Below, one piece after another: positions 17,615-30,116 of a DNA stretch of 64,000 nt. Positions within the stretch are counted from its first letter, which is position 1; every line of letters starts with the position of its first letter. The notes beneath the pieces were generated by a model, which worked only from the letters and a program-made list of their open reading frames with translations, ran no database searches and was not told the origin of the DNA. The DNA lies in the NCBI RefSeq assembly GCF_900460345.1, contig NZ_UHHW01000002.1, forward strand, positions 1,922,001-1,986,000. The letters are read 5' to 3'. Source of the stretch: Trueperella pyogenes. Lineage in GTDB: Bacteria; Actinomycetota; Actinomycetes; Actinomycetales; Actinomycetaceae. Made by a program: the position numbers and the translations under genes.

Positions 17615-20395
17615 ATGAATAATACCACAAGGCCTGGCCGCAGGAGGGCAACACTCGCGTTGCTCTCGGTGGCGGCAGTGGCCGTGGTCAACACCATCAC
17701 ACCTTTCGCCGTCGCTGACAGCAATTTAGACTCTGCCTATGATGAGATCTTGAGAGAACGCTTCGGGGGTGATGACGACTTTAACCGTGGCCCCTCTACA
17801 CCGGATAAGGGCCGCGGCGATAATTCCGACCGCGGAAAGGACAAGGCCGAGAAGCCCGCCGCACCGACGCCGAAACGCGATCAGCGCCAGCCCTTCCCCG
17901 CTCCTCCCACGGAGAAGGTAGACCAGACGAAGTCCCCCATCAAAGACTCGGGCTTGCGCTCGTGTATCCGGCTGGTGCCTGAGCAGCGCATCGGTGGAAC
18001 CGGTGAGGTCACAGCAGAGCACGTCGCTAACATCACGAAGCTCTCCTGCATCGGCTCCAATATCACTGATCTCGCTGGACTCGAGGGTGCAAAGAACCTG
18101 CGCGAGCTAGACCTCACCCAGACGAAGGTCAGCGACCTCTCGCCTCTCGCAGCGCTTCCTAACCTCGAGGTTTTGCGCCTCGATAAGACGCAGGTCAAGG
18201 ATCTGTCCAAGCTCGGCGCTCCCGCCAAGCTGACGAAGCTTTACCTGGCCAACAACGGATTGACGAGCCTCGCCGGGCTCAAGCCGCAGCCCAAGCTCAC
18301 CGAGCTCTCCTTGCTCAACAACGCCCTGAGCGACATCACTGCAGTCTCCGGGCTGCCGGCGCTGGAAGAGCTCAACATCACCGGCAATTCCATCACTTTG
18401 CTCAAGCCGCTTGCGAAGCTGACGAAAATGCGCGAGCTGCGCGCCTCCAAGAACAAGATCAGCGATCTTTCGCCACTTTCGGGGCTGAAGAACCTCTCCA
18501 TTCTTGAACTGGGCACCAACCAGATTTCCGACGTCGCCACTCTGGCCACGCTGCCCAACCTCGGAGCGCTTTCGGTGCGCGACAACAAGATCACCGACTT
18601 GTCTGTGCTAACCGCGCTCAAAAAGCTGTACCGTCTCGACGTCAGCAACAATCCCGATTCCAATAACCCGGCCCTGAAGAAGATCGCCTTCGTGGCCGCA
18701 CCCGCGGGCTTCGACCCCAACCAGGGAATCGGACTGATTAACGTGGGGGCACCGAAGACGCCGTCTCCCAGCTCCCCTGACGCCTCTGCCCCGGCACCGC
18801 AAGCTCCCTCTGGAGCGCTCGAGCATTGGTACGGACAGCTGCAGTCCGCAACCGGAGCATCGATAGCGCCGCAAAGCTGTGACTTCACGGGCGATGGGAA
18901 ACCCGACGTCGTCGTCGGCGCATGGAAGACCAATAACCTCACCGGCATGGCATACGTTATTCCCAACGGAACGCCCAGCGGTGACCTCGATGCGCAAACC
19001 GGCGTCACCCGCATCTTCGGTGCAGAAAAGGCCGGAATGGCAGGCTTTAACGTCAATTGCCTCGGCGACGTTAACGGCGACGGGCGCGCCGACATCGGCA
19101 TCTCGAACCACAACGTCAACCGCGGATACGTCGTGTTCGGCGCCGCCACGCCGGCAGATATCCACCTCGACAACCTAGACGGGCGCGGCTACGCCATCAC
19201 AGCCGGCACTGCCGACAAGATCGGGACCGGCTGGCAGATTGCGCCGATGGGCTACCTCAACGGCGACAAGCTGGCCGACATCGCCGTCGTCTCCCAGGGC
19301 GGTGGCCCCGCCAAGCGCGGCGAAGTCGTCGTCCTGCCCGGAAAGAAGACCACGTCGGACATCGCCATCTCCGACCCGAGCGCCTTGCTGCGCATCCAAG
19401 GTAACGGCAATTCGCCCATCTTCAGCGTCGCTAAAGTCGGAGACATGAACGGCGACGGCGTGCGCGATATCGCCGTCGGCGGCTACTACGGCACCGCGGC
19501 AGGCGCTCTCAAGCCCGCCACCGGCGTCGCGTGGATCATCTCCGGCAAGGCCCGCGGCACTATCGACGTCACCAAGAACTTTGACGGCTTCCAGATCAAC
19601 GGCCCGCTGCGCGGCGGCGACCGCCTGGGGATGTCTTTTGCGAACCTAGGAGATATGAACGGTGACGGCTACGACGACGTCGCCATCGGCGCATCCCCCA
19701 GCAAGGGCACAGGCTCGGTCGCCGTGGTGTTGGGATCCTCGCGCTTCAACGCGGTCTCAATCGACCCGGCCACTCAGTTCCCCGTCTCCGACGCCGATGG
19801 CGCACGCGGCTGGTGGATCACCGATTCCAACGCGGGCAAGGGACTCGGATACTCCATCGCCGCCGTGCCTGCGACCGGCAAGCGCAGCGGCACCCTGGTG
19901 ATGGGCGATTCTGACACTGCCCGGGCGATTGCCATCGACACCTCGGCGCTCACCGCCAAGAACGCCAACGGAGGCCTGGTAGACCTCTCCAATGTCGCCT
20001 CCTCGCTGAAGGTGGAGATCGACAGTGCGGGCGATCGGCTTGGCCGCTCGGTCGGCGTCATCGACGGGTTCGGCTCCCACGCTGGCCCCCTGATGCTGGC
20101 CGGTGCTGACCGCGCCAACCTCGTCCAGGGGCGCGGTTCGGTGATCCTCGCAGCGCTGCCGAAAACGCACGCCATCTCCACGCCGGACAAGGCCGACACT
20201 CCTGCTCCGGCTGACACGGCAAAAGGCTCTGACCAGAAGGCCGACAAGTCGCCAGCAACCGCGAAAGTGCAGGCCACGGCCAATAAGGGCGAGAATTTGG
20301 CGTTCACCGGCGCCAGCGTTGCGCTCCTCGGCGGCATTGGTCTGCTAATACTGGGTGCGGGCGTGCTCCTGCGCCGCCTCCTGAAGAACAGCTAA
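17615..20395 (+). CDS. Leucine-rich-repeat and FG-GAP cell-wall-anchored surface protein
   Basis: A 926-residue secreted protein. A signal peptide ends near residue 35 (FAVADS). Residues about 110-370 are internalin-like leucine-rich repeats with a period of about 22 (NLRELDLTQTKVSDLSPL and similar). After a Pro/Ser linker, residues about 400-860 contain integrin-alpha-like FG-GAP calcium-binding repeats (DVNGDGRADIGIS, DMNGDGVRDIAVGG, DMNGDGYDDVAIGAS). The C-terminus has LAFTG, a hydrophobic helix and RRLLKNS, a LAXTG-type signal expected to be used by a class E sortase. The likely role is an adhesin or ligand-binding surface protein. Control by iron is suggested by the upstream box. Confidence 0.88.
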   Translation: MNNTTRPGRRRATLALLSVAAVAVVNTITPFAVADSNLDSAYDEILRERFGGDDDFNRGPSTPDKGRGDNSDRGKDKAEKPAAPTPKRDQRQPFPAPPTEKVDQTKSPIKDSGLRSCIRLVPEQRIGGTGEVTAEHVANITKLSCIGSNITDLAGLEGAKNLRELDLTQTKVSDLSPLAALPNLEVLRLDKTQVKDLSKLGAPAKLTKLYLANNGLTSLAGLKPQPKLTELSLLNNALSDITAVSGLPALEELNITGNSITLLKPLAKLTKMRELRASKNKISDLSPLSGLKNLSILELGTNQISDVATLATLPNLGALSVRDNKITDLSVLTALKKLYRLDVSNNPDSNNPALKKIAFVAAPAGFDPNQGIGLINVGAPKTPSPSSPDASAPAPQAPSGALEHWYGQLQSATGASIAPQSCDFTGDGKPDVVVGAWKTNNLTGMAYVIPNGTPSGDLDAQTGVTRIFGAEKAGMAGFNVNCLGDVNGDGRADIGISNHNVNRGYVVFGAATPADIHLDNLDGRGYAITAGTADKIGTGWQIAPMGYLNGDKLADIAVVSQGGGPAKRGEVVVLPGKKTTSDIAISDPSALLRIQGNGNSPIFSVAKVGDMNGDGVRDIAVGGYYGTAAGALKPATGVAWIISGKARGTIDVTKNFDGFQINGPLRGGDRLGMSFANLGDMNGDGYDDVAIGASPSKGTGSVAVVLGSSRFNAVSIDPATQFPVSDADGARGWWITDSNAGKGLGYSIAAVPATGKRSGTLVMGDSDTARAIAIDTSALTAKNANGGLVDLSNVASSLKVEIDSAGDRLGRSVGVIDGFGSHAGPLMLAGADRANLVQGRGSVILAALPKTHAISTPDKADTPAPADTAKGSDQKADKSPATAKVQATANKGENLAFTGASVALLGGIGLLILGAGVLLRRLLKNS

Positions 20396-20430
20396 ACCCC
20401 ACAGCCGCTGAGACGGCACGGCTGAAAACG

Positions 20431-20470
20431 CGTGCTCCCCAAGAGTTGAGTTCAACTTTTGGGGAGCACG
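20431..20470. terminator. Bidirectional terminator between surface protein and NUDIX genes
   Basis: CGTGCTCCCCAA (20431-20442) pairs with TTGGGGAGCACG (20459-20470). The right arm overlaps the last codons of the convergent NUDIX gene, so the hairpin can serve both strands. Confidence 0.75.
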
Positions 20471-21087
20471 TCTATGACGCGCTCGGTATCCCACGGCCGC
20501 GTCCAGCCGGCCACCTCCAACACGCCATCCAGGATCATCGCGGTGAAGCCCCAAATGACCAGGCCATCCACCGCAAACGCCGCACCGCCCGACGCCGTCG
20601 TCCGAGCCTGCCGCCACGTCCCCCGGTTGTCTGGATCTGCCAGATCCGCCACCTTCACCATGTGAACCGCATCCACCTCGTCCGGGCTCGCCGTCGGCTC
20701 CAACGGGCCGGTACCATCCCACACCGCCACCACCGGGGTCACCGCAAAAGACGACACCGGCAGCGAGCTCGCAGGCAGCTCGCCCAAAACGCGCACGCCG
20801 GCGTCCACAATCGCGCATTCCTCCCACGCTTCGCGCAACGCCGCCGCACGCGCAGACTCCCCCGGATCGACCCTCCCACCCGGAAAGCTGATCTGCCCCG
20901 CGTGCTGGCGCAGACGAGGCGAACGCTCGGTCAAAACGACGCGCGGATCACGGTCGGCGTCGAACAAAATGAGGACGGCCGCCCTCCGCAGCCCCGCAAC
21001 AGGAGCCGGATGGTGGCCGTCAGTGATCGCATCCAACCCTGCGCCAGCCAAGGCCAGCCGCAGGCGATCGGTGGTTAACTCGTCCAC
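20452..21087 (-). CDS. NUDIX hydrolase, CoA-pyrophosphatase-like
   Basis: About 211 residues with a NUDIX box: GRVDPGESARAAALREAWEE fits GX5EX7REUXEEX, although the following residue is Cys rather than the usual Gly. The preceding SFPGG and the overall layout resemble CoA pyrophosphatases (NudL type). The GTG at 21087 is chosen because it overlaps the hspR stop (TAGTG), suggesting translational coupling; an ATG at 21126 would add 13 residues but overlap hspR by 40 bases. It sits as the last gene of the dnaK-grpE-dnaJ-hspR transcript. Confidence 0.8.
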   Translation of the reverse strand: MDELTTDRLRLALAGAGLDAITDGHHPAPVAGLRRAAVLILFDADRDPRVVLTERSPRLRQHAGQISFPGGRVDPGESARAAALREAWEECAIVDAGVRVLGELPASSLPVSSFAVTPVVAVWDGTGPLEPTASPDEVDAVHMVKVADLADPDNRGTWRQARTTASGGAAFAVDGLVIWGFTAMILDGVLEVAGWTRPWDTERVIDVLPKS

Positions 21088-21605
21088 TACCACAAGTCCT
21101 GCGGGACGAGATAGCGCGGCCGCCACACCACGACGTCGCTGCCCAGCGCCGCTCGCTCGCGTGCCACCTGCTCCCGCAACGCGGCGCGCAAATGTTCTAA
21201 CCGATCCGCCATGAGCACATCGCCGCTGGCATCCGCGGCAAACACGCGATTGACGCGGCGGTCGTAACCGTTGAGCTCCTCATGCATATACTCGACCGCG
21301 CTACGAAGCTTCGCGTTCTCCCGTTCAAGCCTGGCGCGGGCCCGCTCCGACTTCTCCAGCCGCTCCTGCAGCTCAAAAATCTTCGCAATACCCGCTAAAC
21401 TCACGCCCTCCTCTTGGGACAGGCGCTGAATCTCAGCCAGCTTGTCGACGTCGCTCAACGAGTAACGCCGACCGCCACCGCGGGTACGCCGGGCAACGAC
21501 AAGGCCCATGCGGTCATACTGGCGAACCGTCTGGGCGTGCATGCCCGCCAGCTCGGCAGCCACAGTCACCGACAGAATCGGCGCCGTGCGCGACACCTTC
21601 GCCAT
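21087..21605 (-). CDS. hspR: HspR, MerR-family heat-shock repressor
   Basis: A 172-residue MerR-family regulator. The N-terminal winged helix reads VAAELAGMHAQTVRQYDRMG, followed by RRTRGGGRRYS and SDVDKLAEIQRL, the HspR hallmark. A long helical C-terminal tail follows. HspR with DnaK as co-repressor binds HAIR operators. Such operators are visible before dnaK (25357-25377) and clpB (6166-6186), so both chaperone transcripts in this window are expected targets, including its own operon. Confidence 0.95.
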   Translation of the reverse strand: MAKVSRTAPILSVTVAAELAGMHAQTVRQYDRMGLVVARRTRGGGRRYSLSDVDKLAEIQRLSQEEGVSLAGIAKIFELQERLEKSERARARLERENAKLRSAVEYMHEELNGYDRRVNRVFAADASGDVLMADRLEHLRAALREQVARERAALGSDVVVWRPRYLVPQDLW

Positions 21606-21652
21606 GTCTTCCCCTCTCGCCGGGCCCCGCTACATAGCTAGCAGGCCACCGG

Positions 21653-22651
21653 TTACATTTTAGCCATGTCCTCGAACTCGCGGCGCGGATCGGCCTCGGC
21701 CGTCACGTCACGGAACTGCTCGACGACGGCGCGCGCCTCATCCGAAAGCCGCTTCGGCACGACGACCTTCAGCCGCACGTACATGTCGCCCTGGCCCGCG
21801 TTCCTCGGCCGGATGCCCTTGCCGCGCACGCGCATCACCTTGTCCGTGCTCGATCCCGCCGGGACCTTCACCTTCACCTTCTGCCCATACACCGTGGGCA
21901 CTTCGATCGTCGCACCCAACGCAGCCTCGTCGAAAGACACCGGTACGTTGACGTAAATGTCCGCGCCCTTGAGCTCATAGACCGGATGCGGCTCTACGTT
22001 CACCTTGACCAGCACGTCACCCGGCTCGCCGCCGTTTATCCCCGGACGACCCTTGCCCTTGATCCGGATCTTCTGGCCGTGAGTAATACCCGCGGGGATC
22101 TTCGCCGTCACCTTCTCGCCGTTGCTCGTCACCGTCACGGTCGTCCCGTCAATCGCGTCGCGCAGCGGGATCGAGATCTCCGCCTGAACATCGGCGCCAC
22201 GCTCCGGACGGCGTCGGGAACCGAAGCCGCCAAAGCCGCCGAAGCCGCCCTGACTGTTTGCCTGCGGCGCCCCGCCGCCGAACATCTGTGAAAGGATGTC
22301 CTCAAAGCCGGGCGTCGCGTTGCCACCCGAATTGAAACGGACGTTCCCGCCGCCGAAGCTCGAGAAAATATCCTCGAACCCGCCAGCGCCCGACGAGAAC
22401 CGCGCCCCGCCGCCCGCCATCGACCGAATCGCATCGTATTGCTTGCGGTCCTCAGCATTGGACAGCACCTGGTACGCCTCGGAAGCCGCCTTGAACTTCT
22501 CCTCGGCCGCCTTATCTCCCGGATTGCGATCCGGGTGGTACTTGCGGGCATAGGTGTTGTACGCCTTCTTAATCTCCGCCTCGCTCGCGTCTTTCTTCAC
22601 GCCGAGCGCCGCATAGAAATCTTTCGACATCCAATCCTGGCTAGCTGCCAT
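21653..22651 (-). CDS. dnaJ: DnaJ-type co-chaperone without zinc-finger region
   Basis: A 332-residue J-protein. The J domain is residues 8-75 with the HPD motif in KYHPDRNPGD, followed by a Gly/Phe-rich region (residues 80-150) and two C-terminal substrate-binding barrels (IPAGITHGQKIRIKGKG; VKVPAGSSTDKVMRVRGKG). The four CxxCxGxG zinc-finger repeats of classical DnaJ are absent, making it a class B (CbpA/DnaJ2-like) protein. It stimulates DnaK ATPase. The start has an excellent GAGGAGGTGAAC site. It lies between grpE and hspR in the operon. Confidence 0.92.
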   Translation of the reverse strand: MAASQDWMSKDFYAALGVKKDASEAEIKKAYNTYARKYHPDRNPGDKAAEEKFKAASEAYQVLSNAEDRKQYDAIRSMAGGGARFSSGAGGFEDIFSSFGGGNVRFNSGGNATPGFEDILSQMFGGGAPQANSQGGFGGFGGFGSRRRPERGADVQAEISIPLRDAIDGTTVTVTSNGEKVTAKIPAGITHGQKIRIKGKGRPGINGGEPGDVLVKVNVEPHPVYELKGADIYVNVPVSFDEAALGATIEVPTVYGQKVKVKVPAGSSTDKVMRVRGKGIRPRNAGQGDMYVRLKVVVPKRLSDEARAVVEQFRDVTAEADPRREFEDMAKM

Positions 22652-22689
22652 TGTTCACCTCCTCGCGGAACTGCCGCTCCGCCACACCC

Positions 22690-23313
22690 CTATTCAGGGG
22701 ACACCACGCCCACGCGTGCCGGCCGCACAATCTTCTCACCCTGCTTGTAACCAGGCTGAATGATGTGCTGGACCTGCTGGGTTTCGACATCGGGCGAGGT
22801 CTGGTTCATGAGAGCCTCGTGGCGCTCGGGGTCGAAATCGTCGCCGACCTCACCGAAACGCACCAGCCCAAAATTCGTCTCAAGCGTCTGCTCCAGCTTG
22901 TCCACAACAGTCCCCGCCGGCCCGGTCAAATCCCCGTGCTGGCGCGCCAAATGCGCATCGTCCAGAACCGAAAGCAGCGTATCGAGCACCTTGGTGATGC
23001 CGGCGTCGTACTGCGTGCGCGCCTCCGCCTTCGAGCGTTTCACGTAACCGTTGTACTCCTGGCCGAGGTTGTACAGGTCCGCCTTTCGGCGCGCGACCTC
23101 CTCCTCTAGCTCAGCCACGCGCAACAACGTCTGGTCCAATTCGGACAGTTCGACGTCCTCGCCAGCGCCATCCGCGGCGTCCTGTTGAAGCTGCGGATCC
23201 ACCTCGGACACTTCCTTCTCATGCGACGCAGACGCTGCGTCCTCGTGCGCCGACAGATCAGGGTTCTGCGCAGCTGCTGCCGACTCCTCCGAAGTGAAAT
23301 CTTCGTTCGCCAT
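22690..23313 (-). CDS. grpE: GrpE nucleotide-exchange factor
   Basis: A 207-residue GrpE. An acidic disordered N-terminus of about 75 residues is followed by the long helix (LRVAELEEEVARRKADLYNL) and the beta domain with FDPERHEALM and the C-terminal VQHIIQPGYKQGEKIVRPA signature. It releases ADP from DnaK. The ATG at 23313 follows AGAGAGGAATGGT. It is the second gene of the heat-shock operon, 62 bases after dnaK. Confidence 0.94.
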   Translation of the reverse strand: MANEDFTSEESAAAAQNPDLSAHEDAASASHEKEVSEVDPQLQQDAADGAGEDVELSELDQTLLRVAELEEEVARRKADLYNLGQEYNGYVKRSKAEARTQYDAGITKVLDTLLSVLDDAHLARQHGDLTGPAGTVVDKLEQTLETNFGLVRFGEVGDDFDPERHEALMNQTSPDVETQQVQHIIQPGYKQGEKIVRPARVGVVSPE

Positions 23314-23375
23314 ACCATTCCTCTCTGTGGAGAAAGGGCGGCAGCTCACCGAGCCGCCGCCCCCTCGCCGAACAT

Positions 23376-25256
<1,881 letters not shown>

Positions 25257-25356
25257 GTTGTGTCTCCTTCTGCTGGGCCGATGGCCCACTGTTAAGAATT
25301 GTTCCGCATACAGGATAGGGCGCTCGAAAAAGTTTCGTCAAGTCCTCACCTGTTTT

Positions 25357-25377
25357 CTTGAGCGAGTATCACTCAAC
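25357..25377. promoter_or_regulatory. HAIR operator (HspR site) upstream of dnaK
   Basis: CTTGAGC-N7-ACTCAAC, the same half-sites as the clpB operator. It lies about 100 bases upstream of the dnaK start codon. Confidence 0.88.
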
Positions 25378-25517
25378 TTTAGCGCTCCAGCCCTCTCCTT
25401 AGATGCGGATCATCAGGCGAGATCAAGCCAAACCACCAAGCAAGACAACCACAAACGGGGAGCCGTCGCAGATTATGCTTGACGCGGACACCCCACGCAA
25501 ACACCGAAAGGCCGGCG

Positions 25518-26397
25518 ATGAACCTCAACCGCATCACCACGTTTGCCAGCAAGGCCGTCACCGCCACCGAGGCGTTCGGCTACGAAAAACTGGTCCGCCC
25601 GCTTCTGTTTCGCAAAGACCCCGAAGTCATTCACGACCAGATGATGAGCGCACTTTCCCGATCCGGCAACCTCCTTGGCGACTTTGGCTCACAAATCTCC
25701 ACACGCATGCCTATCCTGCGTATCCCGGACGCGCCCGTCACCGCTGGCGCGGTCCGCTTCCGCCATCCGGTACTACTGGCTGCCGGACTCGACAAGAGCG
25801 CCGAGGCCGCCCAGATGTGGTCCGCCGCCGGATTCTCGGGCGCCGAACTAGGCACCTTCACACCGCACCCGCAGCCCGGCAACCCCAGCCCGCGCATGTT
25901 CCGCCTGCCTAAGGACAAGGCCCTTATCAACCGCATGGGCTTCAACAACCCGGGCGTCGACGTCGGGGTGGGCCGCCTTCGCGCTTGGGGAGTTGCGCAC
26001 GGTAACAACGCGCTCGGCGCATCGGTATGAGCATCGGCAAAAACAAGCTGACGCCAAACGCGGACTTCATTGCCGACTACGCAGCCTGCCTGCGCGCCGT
26101 CGCCGATGTGGCCGACTACGTCGCCATCATCGCCACCAACACCACCAATGCGCGCGCGGGCTTGCATTCTGCGAAGGCTGGCGAGGCCGGCGGGCTCTCC
26201 GGCGCACCGCTCACAAAGCGATCGCTCGAGGTCGTTCGGCACGTGGCCGCCCCATTGACGTGGTGGCCTCTGGCGGAATCATGACCGCCGCCGACGCCCA
26301 CGCCGCCCTTGCGGCCGGAGCCAAGGCCGTCCAGCTCTACACCGGGTTCATCTATCGCGGCCCGGCGCTCATCCGGGAGATCGTTGCCGGGCTTTAG
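25518..26397 (+). pseudogene. pyrD: Dihydroorotate dehydrogenase (class 2), degraded
   Basis: The quinone-linked dihydroorotate dehydrogenase is recognisable but broken. Frame 1 runs from MNLNRITTFASKAV (25518) through LLAAGLDKSAEAA and [10 protein letters not shown], and ends at a TGA near 26030. The sequence then continues in a second frame with [20 protein letters not shown]. Right after VADYV, family members have about 100 residues including NVSSPNTPGLR and the catalytic strand, but here the text jumps straight to IIATNTT. A third frame carries [20 protein letters not shown] and [14 protein letters not shown]. At least two frameshifts and one large deletion mean no functional enzyme. It is the only pyr gene on the plus strand. 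Confidence 0.88.
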
Positions 26398-26414
26398 ACG
26401 TCGATCCGGGCATC

Positions 26415-26474
26415 TGTGGGACGATTTTGGACCGATCTTGGCATATACGAAGATCGGTCCAAAATCGTCCCACA
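26415..26474. repeat. 60-bp intergenic palindrome, copy 2
   Basis: The same element as 3378-3437 and 30840-30899, with arms GGGACGATTTTGGACCGATC and GATCGGTCCAAAATCGTCCC. It lies directly after the degraded pyrD, between convergent pyrD and pyrE. Confidence 0.9.
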
Positions 26475-26531
26475 AATCCCCGCAACCTCAGGAGACCACC
26501 TAGACCGATTAAATCTGAGCAGGGCCGAGCA

Positions 26532-26580
26532 TAACACCTAACTTCCCACAGTGTTATGTTAGGTGGGAAGTTAGGTGTTA
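26532..26580. repeat. 18-bp-arm inverted repeat between pyrD and pyrE
   Basis: TAACACCTAACTTCCCAC (26532-26549) pairs perfectly with GTGGGAAGTTAGGTGTTA (26563-26580) around a 13-base loop. It is unrelated in sequence to the neighbouring 60-bp palindrome. It may act as a bidirectional terminator, but there is no T-run. Confidence 0.7.
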
Positions 26581-26604
26581 AGTTGGGCTGTACGCCGCCC
26601 CGTC

Positions 26605-27166
26605 CTACAGGCATCGGCTGCCCGGCGAGTCGAGCTCTTCGCCCGCGCTACACATGGAGCATTCGGTAGGATCCCAAGACTCGGTTGGCAGCGCGAGCAA
26701 CGGGTAGAAGGGCGCGGCAAACTTCCAGTCCGTCTTGCGGTCGATAATTGAGACGACGCCGACCACCTCCCCGCCCGCGGACTTGACCAGCTCCTCCACT
26801 TCAGCCACAGACCCGCCGGTCGTCACCACATCCTCAACGATCAATACCTGAGCGCCAGCAGGAATGTGGAAGGAGCGGCGCAAGCGCATCTTGCCCTCCA
26901 CCCGCTCGGTAAACACGAAGCGCTTGTGCAGGGCCAGGGCCACCGCGAAACCGAAGAGCATGCCACCGCCGGGGAGGCGACCAGGTCCACGTCGAGTCCC
27001 GCGGGAAGGCGGCGCACGGCCTCCCGAGCGTCACGGTCACGTCCGGCGACTCCCCGCGCACACTGAATGTAGGTGTCCGAGTGCCGCTGGTCAGCGCGAA
27101 GTGTCCGTGGGCGATTGCGTCAGTGTCACGCAGCTGCGCCAGAATTTCGAGGTCCGTCAGTGCCAT
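26605..27166 (-). pseudogene. pyrE: Orotate phosphoribosyltransferase, frameshifted
   Basis: A start at 27166 (MALTDLEILAQLRD) follows GAAGGT. The reading frame is right up to PDVTVTLG, then the PyrE text continues in another frame (EAVRRLPAGLDVDLVASP) and shifts again to GGMLFGFAVALALHKRF. From there the C-terminal half is intact, with the PRPP-binding loop VLIVEDVVTTGGS. Residues around the second shift (SPxxGG) also appear lost. Two frameshifts within 200 bases should abolish the enzyme that makes OMP from orotate and PRPP. It follows the pyrF remnant by 10 bases. Confidence 0.85.
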
Positions 27167-27176
27167 TGTTCTACCT

Positions 27177-27854
27177 TCAAAGTACCGAATCGATGTCTGC
27201 GGCAATCGCCGCAAATGCCCCGGCGGGGTCTTCCGCCGCAGTGATTGGCCGACCAACCACCGCGTGGCTTGCTCCTCCGGCCACCGCCGCTGCGGGGGTC
27301 GCCACACGGGACTGGTCGCCAAGCTGTGCGCCTGGCGGCCTGACGCCAGGGGTGACGATGAGCGCCTGCGCGCCGAGTGCTCCACGCAGGTGAGGCGCCT
27401 CGAGCGGGGAACAGACGACGCCGTCGGCGCCCGCCGCCCAGGAGGCTCGCGCGAGTCCATCCACCTGGGCGGGCAGGTCACGCGCGACGCCGATCGACGT
27501 CAAAGTCACCTCGTCCATGGAGGTCAGGACGGTGACGGCCAGAATCGCGGTTGAGGTGGCGCCCGCGCTGGTCAGCCCCTCACGGGCGGCGCGCACCATG
27601 TCCGCGCCAAGTCCACCGAGGACGGCGCTGGCCTGGCGGACTTGGTGCGGAATATCGTGAAGCTTGAGGTCGAGGAATACTCGGAATCCGCGCGCTTTCA
27701 GCTGACTGACGATGCGGGGACCCGCCGCATAGAACAGCACCATGCCAACCTTGACCCATGCCCCAGCCGGCAGCGTGTCCGCGAGCGCGAGCGTGCGCCC
27801 CCAGAAGCCGGAGTTGGCGGACTTGGAGGCGAGGTGGTCCCGGTCGACCGGCGT
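27177..27854 (-). pseudogene. pyrF: OMP decarboxylase, truncated and internally deleted
   Basis: A group I (E. coli-like) orotidine-5'-phosphate decarboxylase remnant. Present: [16 protein letters not shown], the catalytic [33 protein letters not shown] and the phosphate-site PGVRPPG and VVGRPIT. Missing: the start and the first strand with the substrate Asp (IVALD), and about a dozen residues around the VHASGG motif, since GADMV is followed directly by RAAREGL. The open frame is continuous with the upstream dihydroorotase remnant, so no own start codon remains. Loss of function is very likely. Confidence 0.85.
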
Positions 27855-28417
27855 CGTGCCCTCAGGATCGAACTCGAGGTCTTTCTCGTGGGCGGCGTGC
27901 GGGGCGTGATCGGTGGCGATGACGTCGATCGTCCCATCTGCCACACCGGCGGCGAGTGCGGCGGCGTCTTCGCTGGTGCGCAGCGGCGGGTTAACCTTGA
28001 GATAGGTTTCGTATTCGGTGGTGATGTCGTCCTCAGTGGGGAAGAGATGGTGCGGGGGCGCCTCGGCGGTGACATTCACCCCAGCCGCCTTTGCCGTGCG
28101 CACGGCCTGCACGCCTGCCGCAGTGGAAATATGGCCGATGTGCAGCCGCCGCGCGCGAGCCGGTGCGAATGTCCTCCTTGTGTTCCTGGCCGGGCTCGCG
28201 GAAGTGGACGTGCATATCGAACAGGCCTGGCAACACGATCTTGCCGGTCAGGTCGATGCGCTCGGCGTCGGCCCACTCGGCCTCGTTGACGACGCCGTCA
28301 GGCTCCCCCTGCGCGCCAGCTCCCGCAACTCTCACCACGCGGCCGTCACGGATGTAGATGTTGGCCACGGCGTCGAGACCCACCTGCGGGTCGATGACGC
28401 GGGCACCTTCAAGAATC

Positions 28418-28419
<2 letters not shown>
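27855..28419 (-). pseudogene. pyrC: Dihydroorotase, start lost and two large deletions
   Basis: The N-terminal part is clear: [11 protein letters not shown] directly overlaps the pyrB stop without any ATG/GTG/TTG in frame, then [20 protein letters not shown] with the metal-binding HxH. After DIRTGSRA roughly 150 residues are gone and the text resumes, out of frame, at [18 protein letters not shown], then [11 protein letters not shown] and the metal ligand TDHAPH. The last 110 or so residues are also missing: the frame runs straight into pyrF. Only about 160 of the usual 430 residues remain. Confidence 0.88.
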
Positions 28420-30047
<1,628 letters not shown>

Positions 30048-30116
30048 TTAAAGACACCGTCAGCTTAACACGCGCACCCCTGCACGTATCGGGATCCGGG
30101 CGCGTGGCACCGACCA

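Noticed and set aside
27177..28112. A genuine bifunctional PyrC-PyrF enzyme
   Set aside because: Both halves lack essential parts: PyrC is missing most of its barrel and PyrF its first strand and VHASGG block.
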